From: Thermalbibacter longus | GTDB taxonomy: Bacteria; Chloroflexota; Chloroflexia; Thermomicrobiales; Thermomicrobiaceae | Direction of reading: 5' to 3' | Length of the DNA stretch: 64,000 nucleotides | NCBI RefSeq assembly: GCF_023806485.1 | Contig: NZ_JAMSLR010000008.1 | Coordinates: forward strand, 1-64,000 | In this document: in pieces, positions 1-8,000 of the stretch | How the letters are laid out: each line of letters starts with the position of its first letter | Numbering within the stretch: position 1 is the first letter of the stretch | The notes under the pieces: generated by a model | Database searches by the model: none | Seen by the model: the letters and a program-made list of their open reading frames with translations, nothing else | Told to the model about the DNA's origin: nothing | Program-made: the position numbers and the translations under genes

Positions 1-162
1 CACCAGGTAGAGCACGAGCGCCGTCCAGCGGCCGGGATCGCCCGAGTAGCGCGGGTGTGCGCGGTCGGGTGATGTCTCCCAGCGCCACACTTCGCGGCCG
101 CGGAACGTGAGCGGGCGGCGGCCCGTGCGCTCCAGAATAATGTCAGTGTGTTCGTATGTCAT
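1..162 (-). CDS. hypothetical element protein, 5' part only
   Basis: An ATG at 162 opens 54 codons that run off the left edge of the window without a stop. A strong Shine-Dalgarno (GGGAGGAGG) lies just upstream of the ATG on the minus strand. The protein starts MTYEHTDIILERTGRRPL and is rich in Arg and Trp. I do not recognise a family. It lies in the same direction as the two following element genes, so it probably belongs to the same operon. The gene is cut by the window edge, not visibly broken. Confidence 0.55.
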   Translation of the reverse strand, partial: MTYEHTDIILERTGRRPLTFRGREVWRWETSPDRAHPRYSGDPGRWTALVLYLV

Positions 163-188
163 CGGCCTCCTCCCTTCCGGCCATGTCT

Positions 189-238
189 GGTGAAACCCGG
201 TGAAAACCTGTGAAACCCTGTGAAACCCGGTGAAACCC
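189..238. repeat. five tandem 10-bp repeats (KGTGAAAMCC)
   Basis: Five contiguous 10-bp units occupy 189-198, 199-208, 209-218, 219-228 and 229-238: GGTGAAACCC, GGTGAAAACC, TGTGAAACCC, TGTGAAACCC and GGTGAAACCC. The 10-bp period places each copy on the same face of the helix. They lie just upstream of the partial minus-strand gene, so an iteron or multi-operator role is plausible. The function is inference. Confidence 0.8.
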
Positions 239-279
239 AGAACGTGGCGGCGACCGTGGCATAGTGACGCCCCTCTCCC

Positions 280-681
280 CTAGGTCTCGAGCCAGTCCAG
301 CAGCGTCTCCGCGTAGGCGGTGACCTGCTCTGCCGGCAGGCCAGTGCCGTGCAGCACCTCAGCGGCGGCGCGGAGGGCGCTCATGCGGAGCATGCGTCGC
401 TCCCGGTCACCAGCCGGGGCTGGTGGGATTGCCGGCGCGCTGGCTACCGGCTCGGAGGCCTCGTGCACGGCTGGTGCCTCGTGCACGGCGACGATCCGCG
501 GGTATTCGGCCGAGCCGTTGATCGAGACCACGGCTGTGGTGCCCGCCAGGAGCTGATCGACGATCTCCTTGCTCCAGGCGAAGTAGACGCCGCTGTCCGT
601 CCGGATACGCCAGTAGGCCTTGCCGTTCTGGCTCTGCCGCTGCTCCACGGCCAGGACGGTGACCGTCTGCCGCTGTGCCAT
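280..681 (-). CDS. OB-fold-like small element protein
   Basis: A 133-residue protein starting MAQRQTVTVLAVEQRQS. The ATG at 681 is preceded by GGGAGTCGGGAG, so I prefer it to longer in-frame starts. Residues about 4-66 alternate hydrophobic beta-strand-like segments (TVTVLAVE, YWRIRTDSG, AVVSING, PRIVAV) in a pattern typical of small OB-fold nucleic-acid-binding domains. An Ala/Pro/Glu linker and a C-terminal helix follow. It is co-directional with the SWIM gene upstream and the partial gene downstream. A single-strand DNA-binding role in the element is plausible but rests only on the fold pattern. Confidence 0.6.
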   Translation of the reverse strand: MAQRQTVTVLAVEQRQSQNGKAYWRIRTDSGVYFAWSKEIVDQLLAGTTAVVSINGSAEYPRIVAVHEAPAVHEASEPVASAPAIPPAPAGDRERRMLRMSALRAAAEVLHGTGLPAEQVTAYAETLLDWLET

Positions 682-777
682 CTCCCGACTCCCTTCCGTG
701 CCAGTCTCCCTGGGCCAGGCGGCCCATTCGACGCGCCGCTGGTGGAGGCCTCCACCAGGGCGCCGCTGGGGCACGGG

Positions 778-1170
778 CTAGAAGAGGTACTCGAGCAACC
801 GGCGGGCCTGCTCCTCTTCCATGAGATCGACCTCGATGCGGTGGAGGCGGGCCGGCTCCGCCTCAGGCTCCGGCTCGGCCTGGGGCTGGGGAGGCCGCTC
901 CCCAGCCGTGGCCTGCTGGCGCTCGACGTAGAGCTCGACCGCCATCGCGTGCTTGCAGACGATCCCCAGCTTGGGGCAGCGGAGCTGGCTGTCCGGGCAC
1001 GTGCACTCGCCGCTGATGTGATCGACCAGGTAGGCCTGGCCCTGGCCGTTCACGACCACGTAGCGATCCGGCTCGCCGTAGAGCGGGAAAACCTTACCGG
1101 CCTCCACCAGCTCGACCGCCTTGGCATACCGCTCGGCCACCGCCTTCGCCTGCTTCGCCGTCATCGCCAT
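778..1170 (-). CDS. SWIM zinc-finger protein
   Basis: A 130-residue protein starting MAMTAKQAKAVAERY. The ATG at 1170 has GGGAGG eight bases upstream. The centre carries a SWIM motif, CTCPDSQ followed by a cysteine-rich stretch and CKHAMAVELY, which is the CxCx(n)CxH zinc-binding arrangement. SWIM domains bind DNA or proteins and occur in transposase- and helicase-associated proteins. The C-terminus is a Pro/Glu/Gln-rich linker and an acidic helix. The gene is divergent from the XRE regulator and its promoter contains a perfect dyad, so repression by that regulator is likely. Confidence 0.7.
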   Translation of the reverse strand: MAMTAKQAKAVAERYAKAVELVEAGKVFPLYGEPDRYVVVNGQGQAYLVDHISGECTCPDSQLRCPKLGIVCKHAMAVELYVERQQATAGERPPQPQAEPEPEAEPARLHRIEVDLMEEEQARRLLEYLF

Positions 1171-1213
1171 TGTTCGCCTCCCGCCTTGCTCAAAGCTATC
1201 ATTCTCTATTACA

Positions 1214-1242
1214 AGACTAACACAACGTGAGCACGTTGTCAA
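1214..1242 (-). promoter_or_regulatory. promoter of the SWIM gene with an embedded operator dyad
   Basis: On the minus strand TTGACA (1242-1237) and TAGTCT (1219-1214) are separated by 17 bp. A dyad, ACAACGTG at 1222-1229 and CACGTTGT at 1232-1239, fills the spacer and overlaps the -35 box. That is the usual place for a repressor site, and the divergent XRE gene is the obvious candidate repressor. Confidence 0.6.
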
Positions 1243-1248
1243 GAGTTG

Positions 1249-1278
1249 TTGCATGGACTGTTGCGATCGTGCTAGGAT
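1249..1278 (+). promoter_or_regulatory. likely promoter of the XRE-integrase operon
   Basis: TTGCAT at 1249-1254 and TAGGAT at 1273-1278 are 18 bp apart, ending 22 bases before the GTG start of the XRE gene. The dyad operator of the divergent promoter lies immediately upstream. Confidence 0.45.
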
Positions 1279-1300
1279 CGTTCGGGAAGGAGGTGTACGG

Positions 1301-1558
1301 GTGAGCGTGAAGACGCTCAGGCAGTGGCGCTATGAGAAGGCGATCGGGCTCCGCGAGCTGGCGCGGCTCTCCGGCGTCTCCATTGCTACGCTTACGGCGA
1401 TCGAGCACGGCCGGAGCCGCGGCTATCCAGCTACCTGGCGGAAGATCGCCAGCACACTCGGAGTCGATCCTCTCCAGATCGCCGAGTACCGGCGCGCCGT
1501 CGGGCTCGACGCCGAGCGCGACGCGACAGAAAGCGAGGGTAGCGACCGTGAAGCCTGA
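1301..1558 (+). CDS. XRE-family helix-turn-helix regulator
   Basis: An 85-residue protein. The GTG at 1301 follows GGAAGGAGG with good spacing, so the longer upstream reading frame is not used. A Cro/C1-type HTH spans about residues 5-60: LRELARLSGVSIATLTAIEHGRS contains the two helices, followed by TWRKIASTLGVDPLQI. It shares an 11-bp overlap with the integrase start, so the two are probably translated together. It probably controls the divergent SWIM operon and the integrase through the dyad at 1222-1239. Confidence 0.85.
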   Translation: MSVKTLRQWRYEKAIGLRELARLSGVSIATLTAIEHGRSRGYPATWRKIASTLGVDPLQIAEYRRAVGLDAERDATESEGSDREA

Positions 1559-2660
1559 ACGCCGCAGTGGCTCGTACTCGACCCGCGTCTCCTACGTGGA
1601 CCCGCTCACTGGCCGCCGGCGCCAGAAGCGGGTGACGGCCAAGACCAAGCGGGAGCTCGACGTCAAGGTGGCGCAGCTCAAGGCGGCGCTCGCCAGCGGC
1701 AGCTACACCGAGCCAACCAAGATCCCGTTCGCGTCCTACCTCGAGCACTACCTAGAGACAGCCGACCTGGCGCCGCGCACCCGCGCAGCCTACGGCCTGG
1801 TGGTGCGCGCGCTCGTGGCGCCACGGCTCGGCGCGATCCCGCTCAGCAAGCTGACCGGCTGGCATGTCCAGGAGCTCTACAACGCCGTGCGGGAGACCAG
1901 CTACGCGCAGCAGGTGCAGGCGGTCGTCTCCGGCGCGCTCCGGCTGGCCGTGCGCGAGGGGCTGCTCGCGCGCAACGTCGCCGAGGGCCTGACGCCGGGG
2001 CGCCGCCAGCGGGAGCCACGAGTGCCAGCAGTCTGGACGGCTGCCGATCTCCGGGCGTTCCTCGACGCCGTCCGCGAGCACTGGCTGTTCCCGCTCTTCC
2101 GGACGGCGGCGCACACCGGCCTGCGGCTGTCCGAGCTGGCCGCGCTCCGCTGGGACGACGTGAGCCTGGACCTGGCACGGCTCTTCGTCGGCAAGTCGAA
2201 GAGCGCGGCAGGCCGGCGCCGCGTCGCGCTCGACAGCGCCACCGTCGCTGTCCTCGAGGCGCACCGTGCCGACCAGGAGCGGCGCCGAGCGGCGCTGGGG
2301 AGCGAGTGGCAGGAGCACGGCCTGGTCTTCGACCGCGGTGACGGCCGGCCGGTCTCGCCGCGCACGGTCGAGGCCACCATGGCGCGCTACGTCCGGCGCC
2401 TGGGGCTCCCGCCAGCGACGCCGCACACCTTGCGCCACACTCATGCCACGCTCTTGCTCTCGGACGGCGTGCCGCCGCACGTGGTGCAGCAGCGGCTCGG
2501 CCATGCCAGCGCGCGCACCACGCTGGACGTCTATGCGCACGTGCTGCCCGTGAGCGAGCGGGAGGCCGCCGAGCGGTTCGCTGCCAGGCTCGCTGCGAGC
2601 GAGCGTGACCAAATCGTGACCATAGCGGCCGAGCGGGGCGCGAGAGTGGCGTCAGAATAG
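1548..2660 (+). CDS. tyrosine recombinase/integrase
   Basis: A 370-residue phage-type integrase. I start it at the GTG at 1548 because it follows GCGAGGG and overlaps the XRE stop, and the upstream frame has no homology. The N-terminal 60 residues look like an arm-binding domain (SGSYSTRVSYVDPLTGRRR), followed by a SAM-like core-binding domain. The catalytic domain carries R193 (TGLRLSEL), H293 and R296 (HTLRH), H319 (LGHAS) and Y329 (DVYAH), giving the complete R-H-R-H-Y set. The gene ends 13 bp before a 28-bp dif-like dyad, and the next gene is chromosomal, so this is the outer end of the element. Confidence 0.93.
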   Translation: MKPERRSGSYSTRVSYVDPLTGRRRQKRVTAKTKRELDVKVAQLKAALASGSYTEPTKIPFASYLEHYLETADLAPRTRAAYGLVVRALVAPRLGAIPLSKLTGWHVQELYNAVRETSYAQQVQAVVSGALRLAVREGLLARNVAEGLTPGRRQREPRVPAVWTAADLRAFLDAVREHWLFPLFRTAAHTGLRLSELAALRWDDVSLDLARLFVGKSKSAAGRRRVALDSATVAVLEAHRADQERRRAALGSEWQEHGLVFDRGDGRPVSPRTVEATMARYVRRLGLPPATPHTLRHTHATLLLSDGVPPHVVQQRLGHASARTTLDVYAHVLPVSEREAAERFAARLAASERDQIVTIAAERGARVASE

Positions 2661-2673
2661 GCAGTTAGAGGAT

Positions 2674-2701
2674 CTTGCGCATAAGCGCACTTATGCGCAA
2701 G
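2674..2701. repeat. 28-bp dif-like dyad, candidate recombination site
   Basis: Two 11-bp arms, CTTGCGCATAA (2674-2684) and TTATGCGCAAG (2691-2701), flank a 6-bp centre GCGCAC. The arms are perfect inverted repeats. The 11-6-11 layout and the CATAA/TTATG inner ends match XerC/XerD dif sites. It sits directly after the integrase stop and before the first chromosomal gene. No T-tract follows, so it is a poor terminator. Confidence 0.6.
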
Positions 2702-2833
2702 AAATCGACCGCCGACTGTGAGCAATGATCTCGCACGCTAGCCTGGCCGTGACGGCTTTCCGTGTGGTCCAGTCACCCGGAACAGCGGCTGCCTGTGAGT
2801 CGTACGCAGGCCGAGCGGCGCCGTGACGCATGG

Positions 2834-3511
2834 TCAGGACTCCCTCGCGCGCCGCGTCGCGAGCGCGCGCTGGGCCTGCTGGTGCGCGCGCAGCGTCGGG
2901 TCCGGAATCCGATCGCGCGTCAAACGCAGTGTCCATGCGACAGCTTCCTCGAGCGTGATCAGGTTTCCCACCGAGACGAAGACCGGCGGTGCGCCTGTTT
3001 TGGTACGAACGACCATCCCGATCGTTTCAGTACGGTCCACGAGCGGCGCTGTCGATCCGCGTTCTCGTCCCGGTTCCGCGTATCGACCAACGAGCTTCGA
3101 CTTTGCGACGCCGATGGTTGGGATGCCGAGCATAACCCCGACATGGCACGCCAGGCCGAATCGCCTCGGGTGCGCCCTGCCCTGCCCATCAACAAAAAGA
3201 AGATTAGGTTTCGCCTCCAGGGAGTTCACGGCGTCGACGATAGCTGGAGCCTCCCGGAAAGAGAGAAAGCCCGGGATGTAGGGAAAGTCGACGTGACGCC
3301 AGAGCTCGCGCACCTCACGTACCATGAGCCCGTCTGCGTCAGTGGCTACGGCCACAGCGACTGCCTCGCCTCCAGCGATATGCACGTCCGCGCCGGCAAC
3401 GACCTGTGGTTCGTGCGTCAGCGGCCGCTCGATCACCTGGGCCGCGAGCTCGCGCTGCAGTGCGCGCAGTTGATCGAGGTCAGGTCTGCCCGGAGTCTTA
3501 CAGGCAGTCAT
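2834..3511 (-). CDS. nfi: endonuclease V (deoxyinosine 3'-endonuclease)
   Basis: A 225-residue protein, the usual length for the family. It cuts the second phosphodiester bond 3' of deoxyinosine and starts repair of deaminated adenine. Family signatures are GADVHI near the N-terminus, YIPGFLSFREAP in the centre and DGQGRAHPRRFGLACHVG, including the acidic metal ligands. The ATG at 3511 has GGGGGA about ten bases upstream; a GTG at 3532 overlapping the fmt stop is an alternative. It is the last gene of the GTPase-fmt-nfi operon. Confidence 0.93.
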   Translation of the reverse strand: MTACKTPGRPDLDQLRALQRELAAQVIERPLTHEPQVVAGADVHIAGGEAVAVAVATDADGLMVREVRELWRHVDFPYIPGFLSFREAPAIVDAVNSLEAKPNLLFVDGQGRAHPRRFGLACHVGVMLGIPTIGVAKSKLVGRYAEPGRERGSTAPLVDRTETIGMVVRTKTGAPPVFVSVGNLITLEEAVAWTLRLTRDRIPDPTLRAHQQAQRALATRRARES

Positions 3512-3531
3512 TACGACGAGATCCCCCGTCA

Positions 3532-4467
3532 CTAGGTGAAGCGCGCGTCTGGGGTCAAGCGTGCCCCACGCCACCAGTCGATTGCAGACAGCGATTTGCG
3601 TCCCTCTGGGACTACCACCTGTAGGATGACAGGCACGCTTCCTGTTCCGACGAGCAGGTGATCCCGGTCGACGTGTATTTGTCCCGGAGCCAGCATGTAA
3701 TCGTGATGGGATATGTCGAGCGATGTGACGATCAATCGCCGCCCGTCCACCATCGTCCACGCCCGAGGCCACGGCTGCATCGCCCTCACCAACCGCTCGA
3801 TCTCTTCGGCCGGCTTGCTCCAGTCGATGCGTGCGTCTTCCTTCGTCAAGGGTCTGGTATAGCTCGCCTGGGTCTCATCCTGCGGAATCGGGACAATGTC
3901 CCCTCGCGCGTACCGTTCCACCAGATCTGGTAGCGCCTGAGACGCTAGGACCGCCAGCCGCGCCAGTAGTTCACCGGCAGTCTCTCGCGGTGCGATCGGC
4001 ACACGGATCTGAGCCAGGATCGGCCCTGCATCCATCCGCGCGGTCATCTCGATGATAGTGATCCCCGTTTCCTCGTCACCGTTCAATATGGCGGCCTGCA
4101 CCGGGGACGCGCCACGATAGCGCGGTAGCAACGAAGGATGAACGTTCACCGCGCCGCGGAGCGGCAGCCGCAATATAGATTTGGGCAGGATCTCACCGTA
4201 GGCGGCTACGACGTAGATGTCCGCCACTACCTGCTCCAGCCGTTCTCGACTGCCAGGTGCGCGCAGTGACTCTGGCTGGAAGACCGGCAACCCCATCTCT
4301 TGTGCTGTCTTCTTCACCGGTGGCGACATCAGCCGCTGCCCGCGACCCGCAGGCCGATCCGGCTGCGTCACGACGAGGCTCAGCGTAAACCTGGGATCGC
4401 TCGCCAGTGACTGAAGAATCGGCACCGCAAACTCGGAAGTTCCGAAGAAGACGATCGTGATAGCCAT
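3532..4467 (-). CDS. fmt: methionyl-tRNA formyltransferase
   Basis: A 311-residue enzyme that formylates Met-tRNAfMet with 10-formyl-THF for translation initiation. The N-terminal formyltransferase fold begins ITIVFFGTSEFAVP; the catalytic Asn-His region is AVNVHPSLLPRYRGASP and the catalytic Asp region is MTARMDAGPIL. The C-terminal OB-type tRNA-binding domain follows from about residue 205 (SYTRPLTKEDARIDW). The start codon is three bases after the GTPase stop and the stop overlaps or nearly touches nfi, so the three genes form one transcription unit. Confidence 0.96.
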   Translation of the reverse strand: MAITIVFFGTSEFAVPILQSLASDPRFTLSLVVTQPDRPAGRGQRLMSPPVKKTAQEMGLPVFQPESLRAPGSRERLEQVVADIYVVAAYGEILPKSILRLPLRGAVNVHPSLLPRYRGASPVQAAILNGDEETGITIIEMTARMDAGPILAQIRVPIAPRETAGELLARLAVLASQALPDLVERYARGDIVPIPQDETQASYTRPLTKEDARIDWSKPAEEIERLVRAMQPWPRAWTMVDGRRLIVTSLDISHHDYMLAPGQIHVDRDHLLVGTGSVPVILQVVVPEGRKSLSAIDWWRGARLTPDARFT

Positions 4468-4470
4468 CGG

Positions 4471-4977
4471 CTACGCTGGCTGGCGGGTCGCTCGCCGGAC
4501 GGCGGTCGTTGCCAGAAACTCGAACGCGCTTCGCACGTTGTGTCCCGTCTTCGCCGACACCACGGCATGTGGGGCCTGTACTAGCCGGGCAAAGACGCGG
4601 CCCCAGAACAGCGGGAAGGTCGGGACCAGGTCAGCCTTGTTCCCGACGATCAACAAGCCGGCATCGGGGGCGAATTCACGGCAGCGGCGATACCACTCGA
4701 TCAGCCTCTCCAGTGTCTGAACGTTCGTCACGTCGTACACGAGCATGGCAGCCTGCGCTCCGAGGTAGAAGACTGGCCGGTTCCCACTCTGGCCCTCGAT
4801 ATCCCAGATGGCGAGCTTCACCGGCGAATCGTCGATTCGGAACTCCTGTGTCGTGATATCGATACCAAGGGTGACCTGCCGCGCCTGGCTGAACTTTCCC
4901 CGCGCGTATCGTCGAACGAGCGACGTCTTGCCGACGTTCCCCTCGCCACCGACGATAACCTTGAGCGTTTTCTGCAT
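4471..4977 (-). CDS. Rab/Ras-like small GTPase
   Basis: A 168-residue single-domain GTPase. The motifs are in order: P-loop GGEGNVGKTSL, switch I Thr in VTLGIDITT, WDIEGQ (Rab-type G3 with the catalytic Gln), NKADL (G4) and SAKTG (G5). RAEMLVYDVT-like and WYRRCREF segments are also Rab-like. Eukaryotic Rabs are prenylated at C-terminal Cys; this protein ends RRATRQPA and has no such cysteine. No MglB/roadblock partner is nearby. The role is unknown. ATG 4977 is preferred over GTG 4980 because of its spacing from GGGGG. Confidence 0.85.
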   Translation of the reverse strand: MQKTLKVIVGGEGNVGKTSLVRRYARGKFSQARQVTLGIDITTQEFRIDDSPVKLAIWDIEGQSGNRPVFYLGAQAAMLVYDVTNVQTLERLIEWYRRCREFAPDAGLLIVGNKADLVPTFPLFWGRVFARLVQAPHAVVSAKTGHNVRSAFEFLATTAVRRATRQPA

Positions 4978-5015
4978 CACTGCCCCCGGATGGTCCCGAC
5001 CTCGGGTCGAGGCTC

Positions 5016-5045
5016 AGTATAGAGCGGCCATACGGGGCCGATCAA
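5016..5045 (-). promoter_or_regulatory. promoter of the GTPase-fmt-nfi operon
   Basis: On the minus strand TTGATC (5045-5040) and TATACT (5021-5016) are 18 bp apart, 39 bases upstream of the GTPase start. This is a near-consensus sigma70-type promoter. Confidence 0.6.
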
Positions 5046-5088
5046 CGTACAATCGAGTGTCGGAGCGCCGCGTCGAGGAGACCAGAGG

Positions 5089-8000
5089 TTGCCGCGGCCC
5101 ACCGAGGACCCGGTGAAAGAAATCGCAATGGACGAAAGGCGACGACCGTTCCGCCTCTACCCGCTCCTGACCCTGGGCATTCTTTTCCTTGCGCTCGCGC
5201 TGCGCCTCATCGGCATAGACTGGGATCAGGGACATCTTCTCCACCCGGACGAGCGCTATCTCACCATCGTCGCGGTCGATCGCATTCACTGGCCACAGGA
5301 TCTATCCACGGCGATCGATGCAACACGCAGCCCGCTCAACCCACGTGCGACCGGCCCCGATGGGCACCCTCAGCCATTTGCCTACGGCACGCTCCCTCTC
5401 TACCTGGTGAAGTTCGCAACCTGGATCGGGGATCGATGGTTCGATCTCTCCTTGTGGCCCTATGCCCGTGTTGCATACGTAGGGCGTTTCCTGACAGCCC
5501 TCGTCGATGTCGCTACGGTCTTTCTGGCGATGCTCTTTGCTCGCCGAGCATTCGGACGAGCGGCCGCCCTGCTCGCGGGACTCTTCCTGGCCCTCAGTGT
5601 CATCATGATCCAGCAGGCACATTTCTTCGTCGTCGATCCCTGGACGACCTTCTTCACGATGGCGACTCTCCTCTGTGCTCTCCGGCTCGCTGAGGACTCG
5701 CGGGCACGCTGGGCAGTGCTGGCCGGCGCTAGCTTCGGAGCGGCACTCGCGACCAAGGCCAGCATCGCGCTGCTCGCCTTGCCGGTGTTGCTCGTCATCG
5801 GGCGACCGGCCTGGTCAGCGCGGAGGCAGGTACCACTGCTTCACATCGTTCGCCTGCTCGGCGCGTTCGGCGTAGCGGCGTTCACAGTCTTTGCTTTGTT
5901 CGAACCCTATACGCTCCTGGCGCCTCGCGCTTACCTCGCCGACATTCGCCTCCAGTGGCAGATCGCTACCGGGGAGGTCGATGTCCCCTACACCCTGCAA
6001 TACGTCGGGACCACTCCTGGCATCTATCAGGTCGAGCAGCTGGTCAAGTGGGGGCTGGGACCCGGGCTCGGCATCGCGTGTCTTATCGCGCTCTTGGTCG
6101 CTGTTCGCCGCTGGTGGCACGGCCGTGGTGTGGCCGATCTGATCCTGCTGAGCTGGATCGCCGCATACAGCGCGAGCATCGCTGGATCGGACACGAAGTA
6201 CCTTCGCTATCTGCTTCCGATCACGCCACCGCTCGTCATCTTGGCCAGCTCCGTGCTCGGGTCGTGGATCAGCCTCGAGCGTCCGCGAACTCGCCGGCGT
6301 CTCGCAGCGCCTACGACTGGCGGCGTGATCCTCCTGACTGCCCTGTGGGCTCTAGCTTTTATGTCGATATACGGGCAACCTCATCCGCGTATTGCTGCCT
6401 CCCGCTGGATGCTCGAGCACATACCGGCTGGATCCGTCATCGGCGTTGAGCACTGGGATGATGCCCTCCCGCTGAACCTGCGCGATACGCCGGGATCCGA
6501 TGACGCGTTCCAACGCGTGACCATGACTTTCTACGATGTGCGGCCGAACGAGGAGGCATTCGAGTACATCGCGCAGACGCTCGACCAGGTCGATTACATC
6601 GTGCTGTCGAGTGATCGTCTCGCAGGATCGATCCCTCGACTTCCATGGCGCTATCCGGTGACCGCGGAATACTACCGGCTGCTCGAGAGCGGGCAACTTG
6701 GATTTCAACTGGTATACGAGGCTCGATCCATTCCTCACCTCGGCTCGCTGGCTCTCGACGACCTGCACGCAGACGAGAGCTTCACAGTGTACGACCATCC
6801 CCGGGTGCGTATATACCGAAAGGTGCAGCAACTCTCACGGTCGCACCTGCGCGAGCGATTCGCATGGGCACTCGCGCAGCCCTTCTCGCCTGGTCGGGAC
6901 GAGCCTCCCGAGTACAAGACCCTGCTGGGTCGCCCTGTCTCGTCGCTCCCGGCTGCAAGCGATCTGGGTTGGTCGCAGCCGCTCACGGCTTCCGAACCGG
7001 TGGCCGTCATCTGGTGGCTGGTGCTGGTCTCGCTACTCGGCGCCTGCGTCTTGCCCCTGATACCGATCCTCTTCCCAGCGTTTCCCGATGCTGGCGTCGG
7101 CTTTGCTCGTCTCCTCGGTTTGGTCGTCGTCGGCTATCTCACCTGGTTACTGCTGAGCCTAGATCTGATGCCGTTCACGATGCCCTGGCTGCTCGGGCCA
7201 ACCGCGATGGTGGCGGTGGCCGCGGCAGTGAGCGCGCGCCTGCCCCCTGGTGAACTCGTGGCCACGCTGGGACGCCGTGGACCCATGATCCTCGCCAGCG
7301 AGGCAGCCTTTTGGGCAGCGTTTTTCATATTTCTGGCCTTCAGGTGGCTCAACCCGGACCTGTGGCACCCGTTTTTCGGTGGCGAGAAACCCATGGAGCT
7401 CGCCTACATCAACGCCATCGCCCGCAGCTCGACCTTTCCACCCTACGACCCGTGGTTTGCTGACGGCTCCATGAACTACTACTACTATGGCTTCTATCTG
7501 GTTGCCCTCCTCTGGAAGCTCACTGGCGTCGATCCTGCTATCGGGTTCCAGCTCGCTATCGCGACGCTTGCCGGGATGTTCGCTAGCGCGCTTTTCAGTG
7601 TCGGTTCAGCGATCTCCCGCCACCTTCTTCCGCATGCGCACGCAAGGCGCGCTTCGATACTCGCCTCCGGAGCTATGACTGTTTTGCTCGGCGCCTTCAC
7701 CGGAAACCTTGACGCGCTGCGCCAGGTACTCTCCCGAGGCACCTGGAGTATCGACTTCTGGCAAAGCTCTCGCGTGGTGACCAATGCGATCACGGAGTTT
7801 CCCTTCTTCACCTTTCTCTGGGCAGATCTTCACCCCCATGCCGTCGCGCAGCCGCTTCTCGTCTTGCTCCTTGCGCTGGTCTTCAGCCGCTGGCTAAGCG
7901 CCCAGATGTCGCCGCACACCGGGAGCGTGCTGCTTGTCGGGATGGGCGTTCTCGTCGCGGGTTCAATCGCGGTGACGAATGCCTGGGACATTCCACTGGC

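Noticed and set aside
349-1230. Long plus-strand frame opposite the OB-fold and SWIM genes
   Set aside because: It is the GC-rich antisense shadow of two genes with good ribosome-binding sites and a clear SWIM motif; its own sequence is low-complexity.
2674-2701. Terminator of the integrase
   Set aside because: The stem is strong but no T-tract follows on either strand, and the 11-6-11 recombination-site layout fits better.
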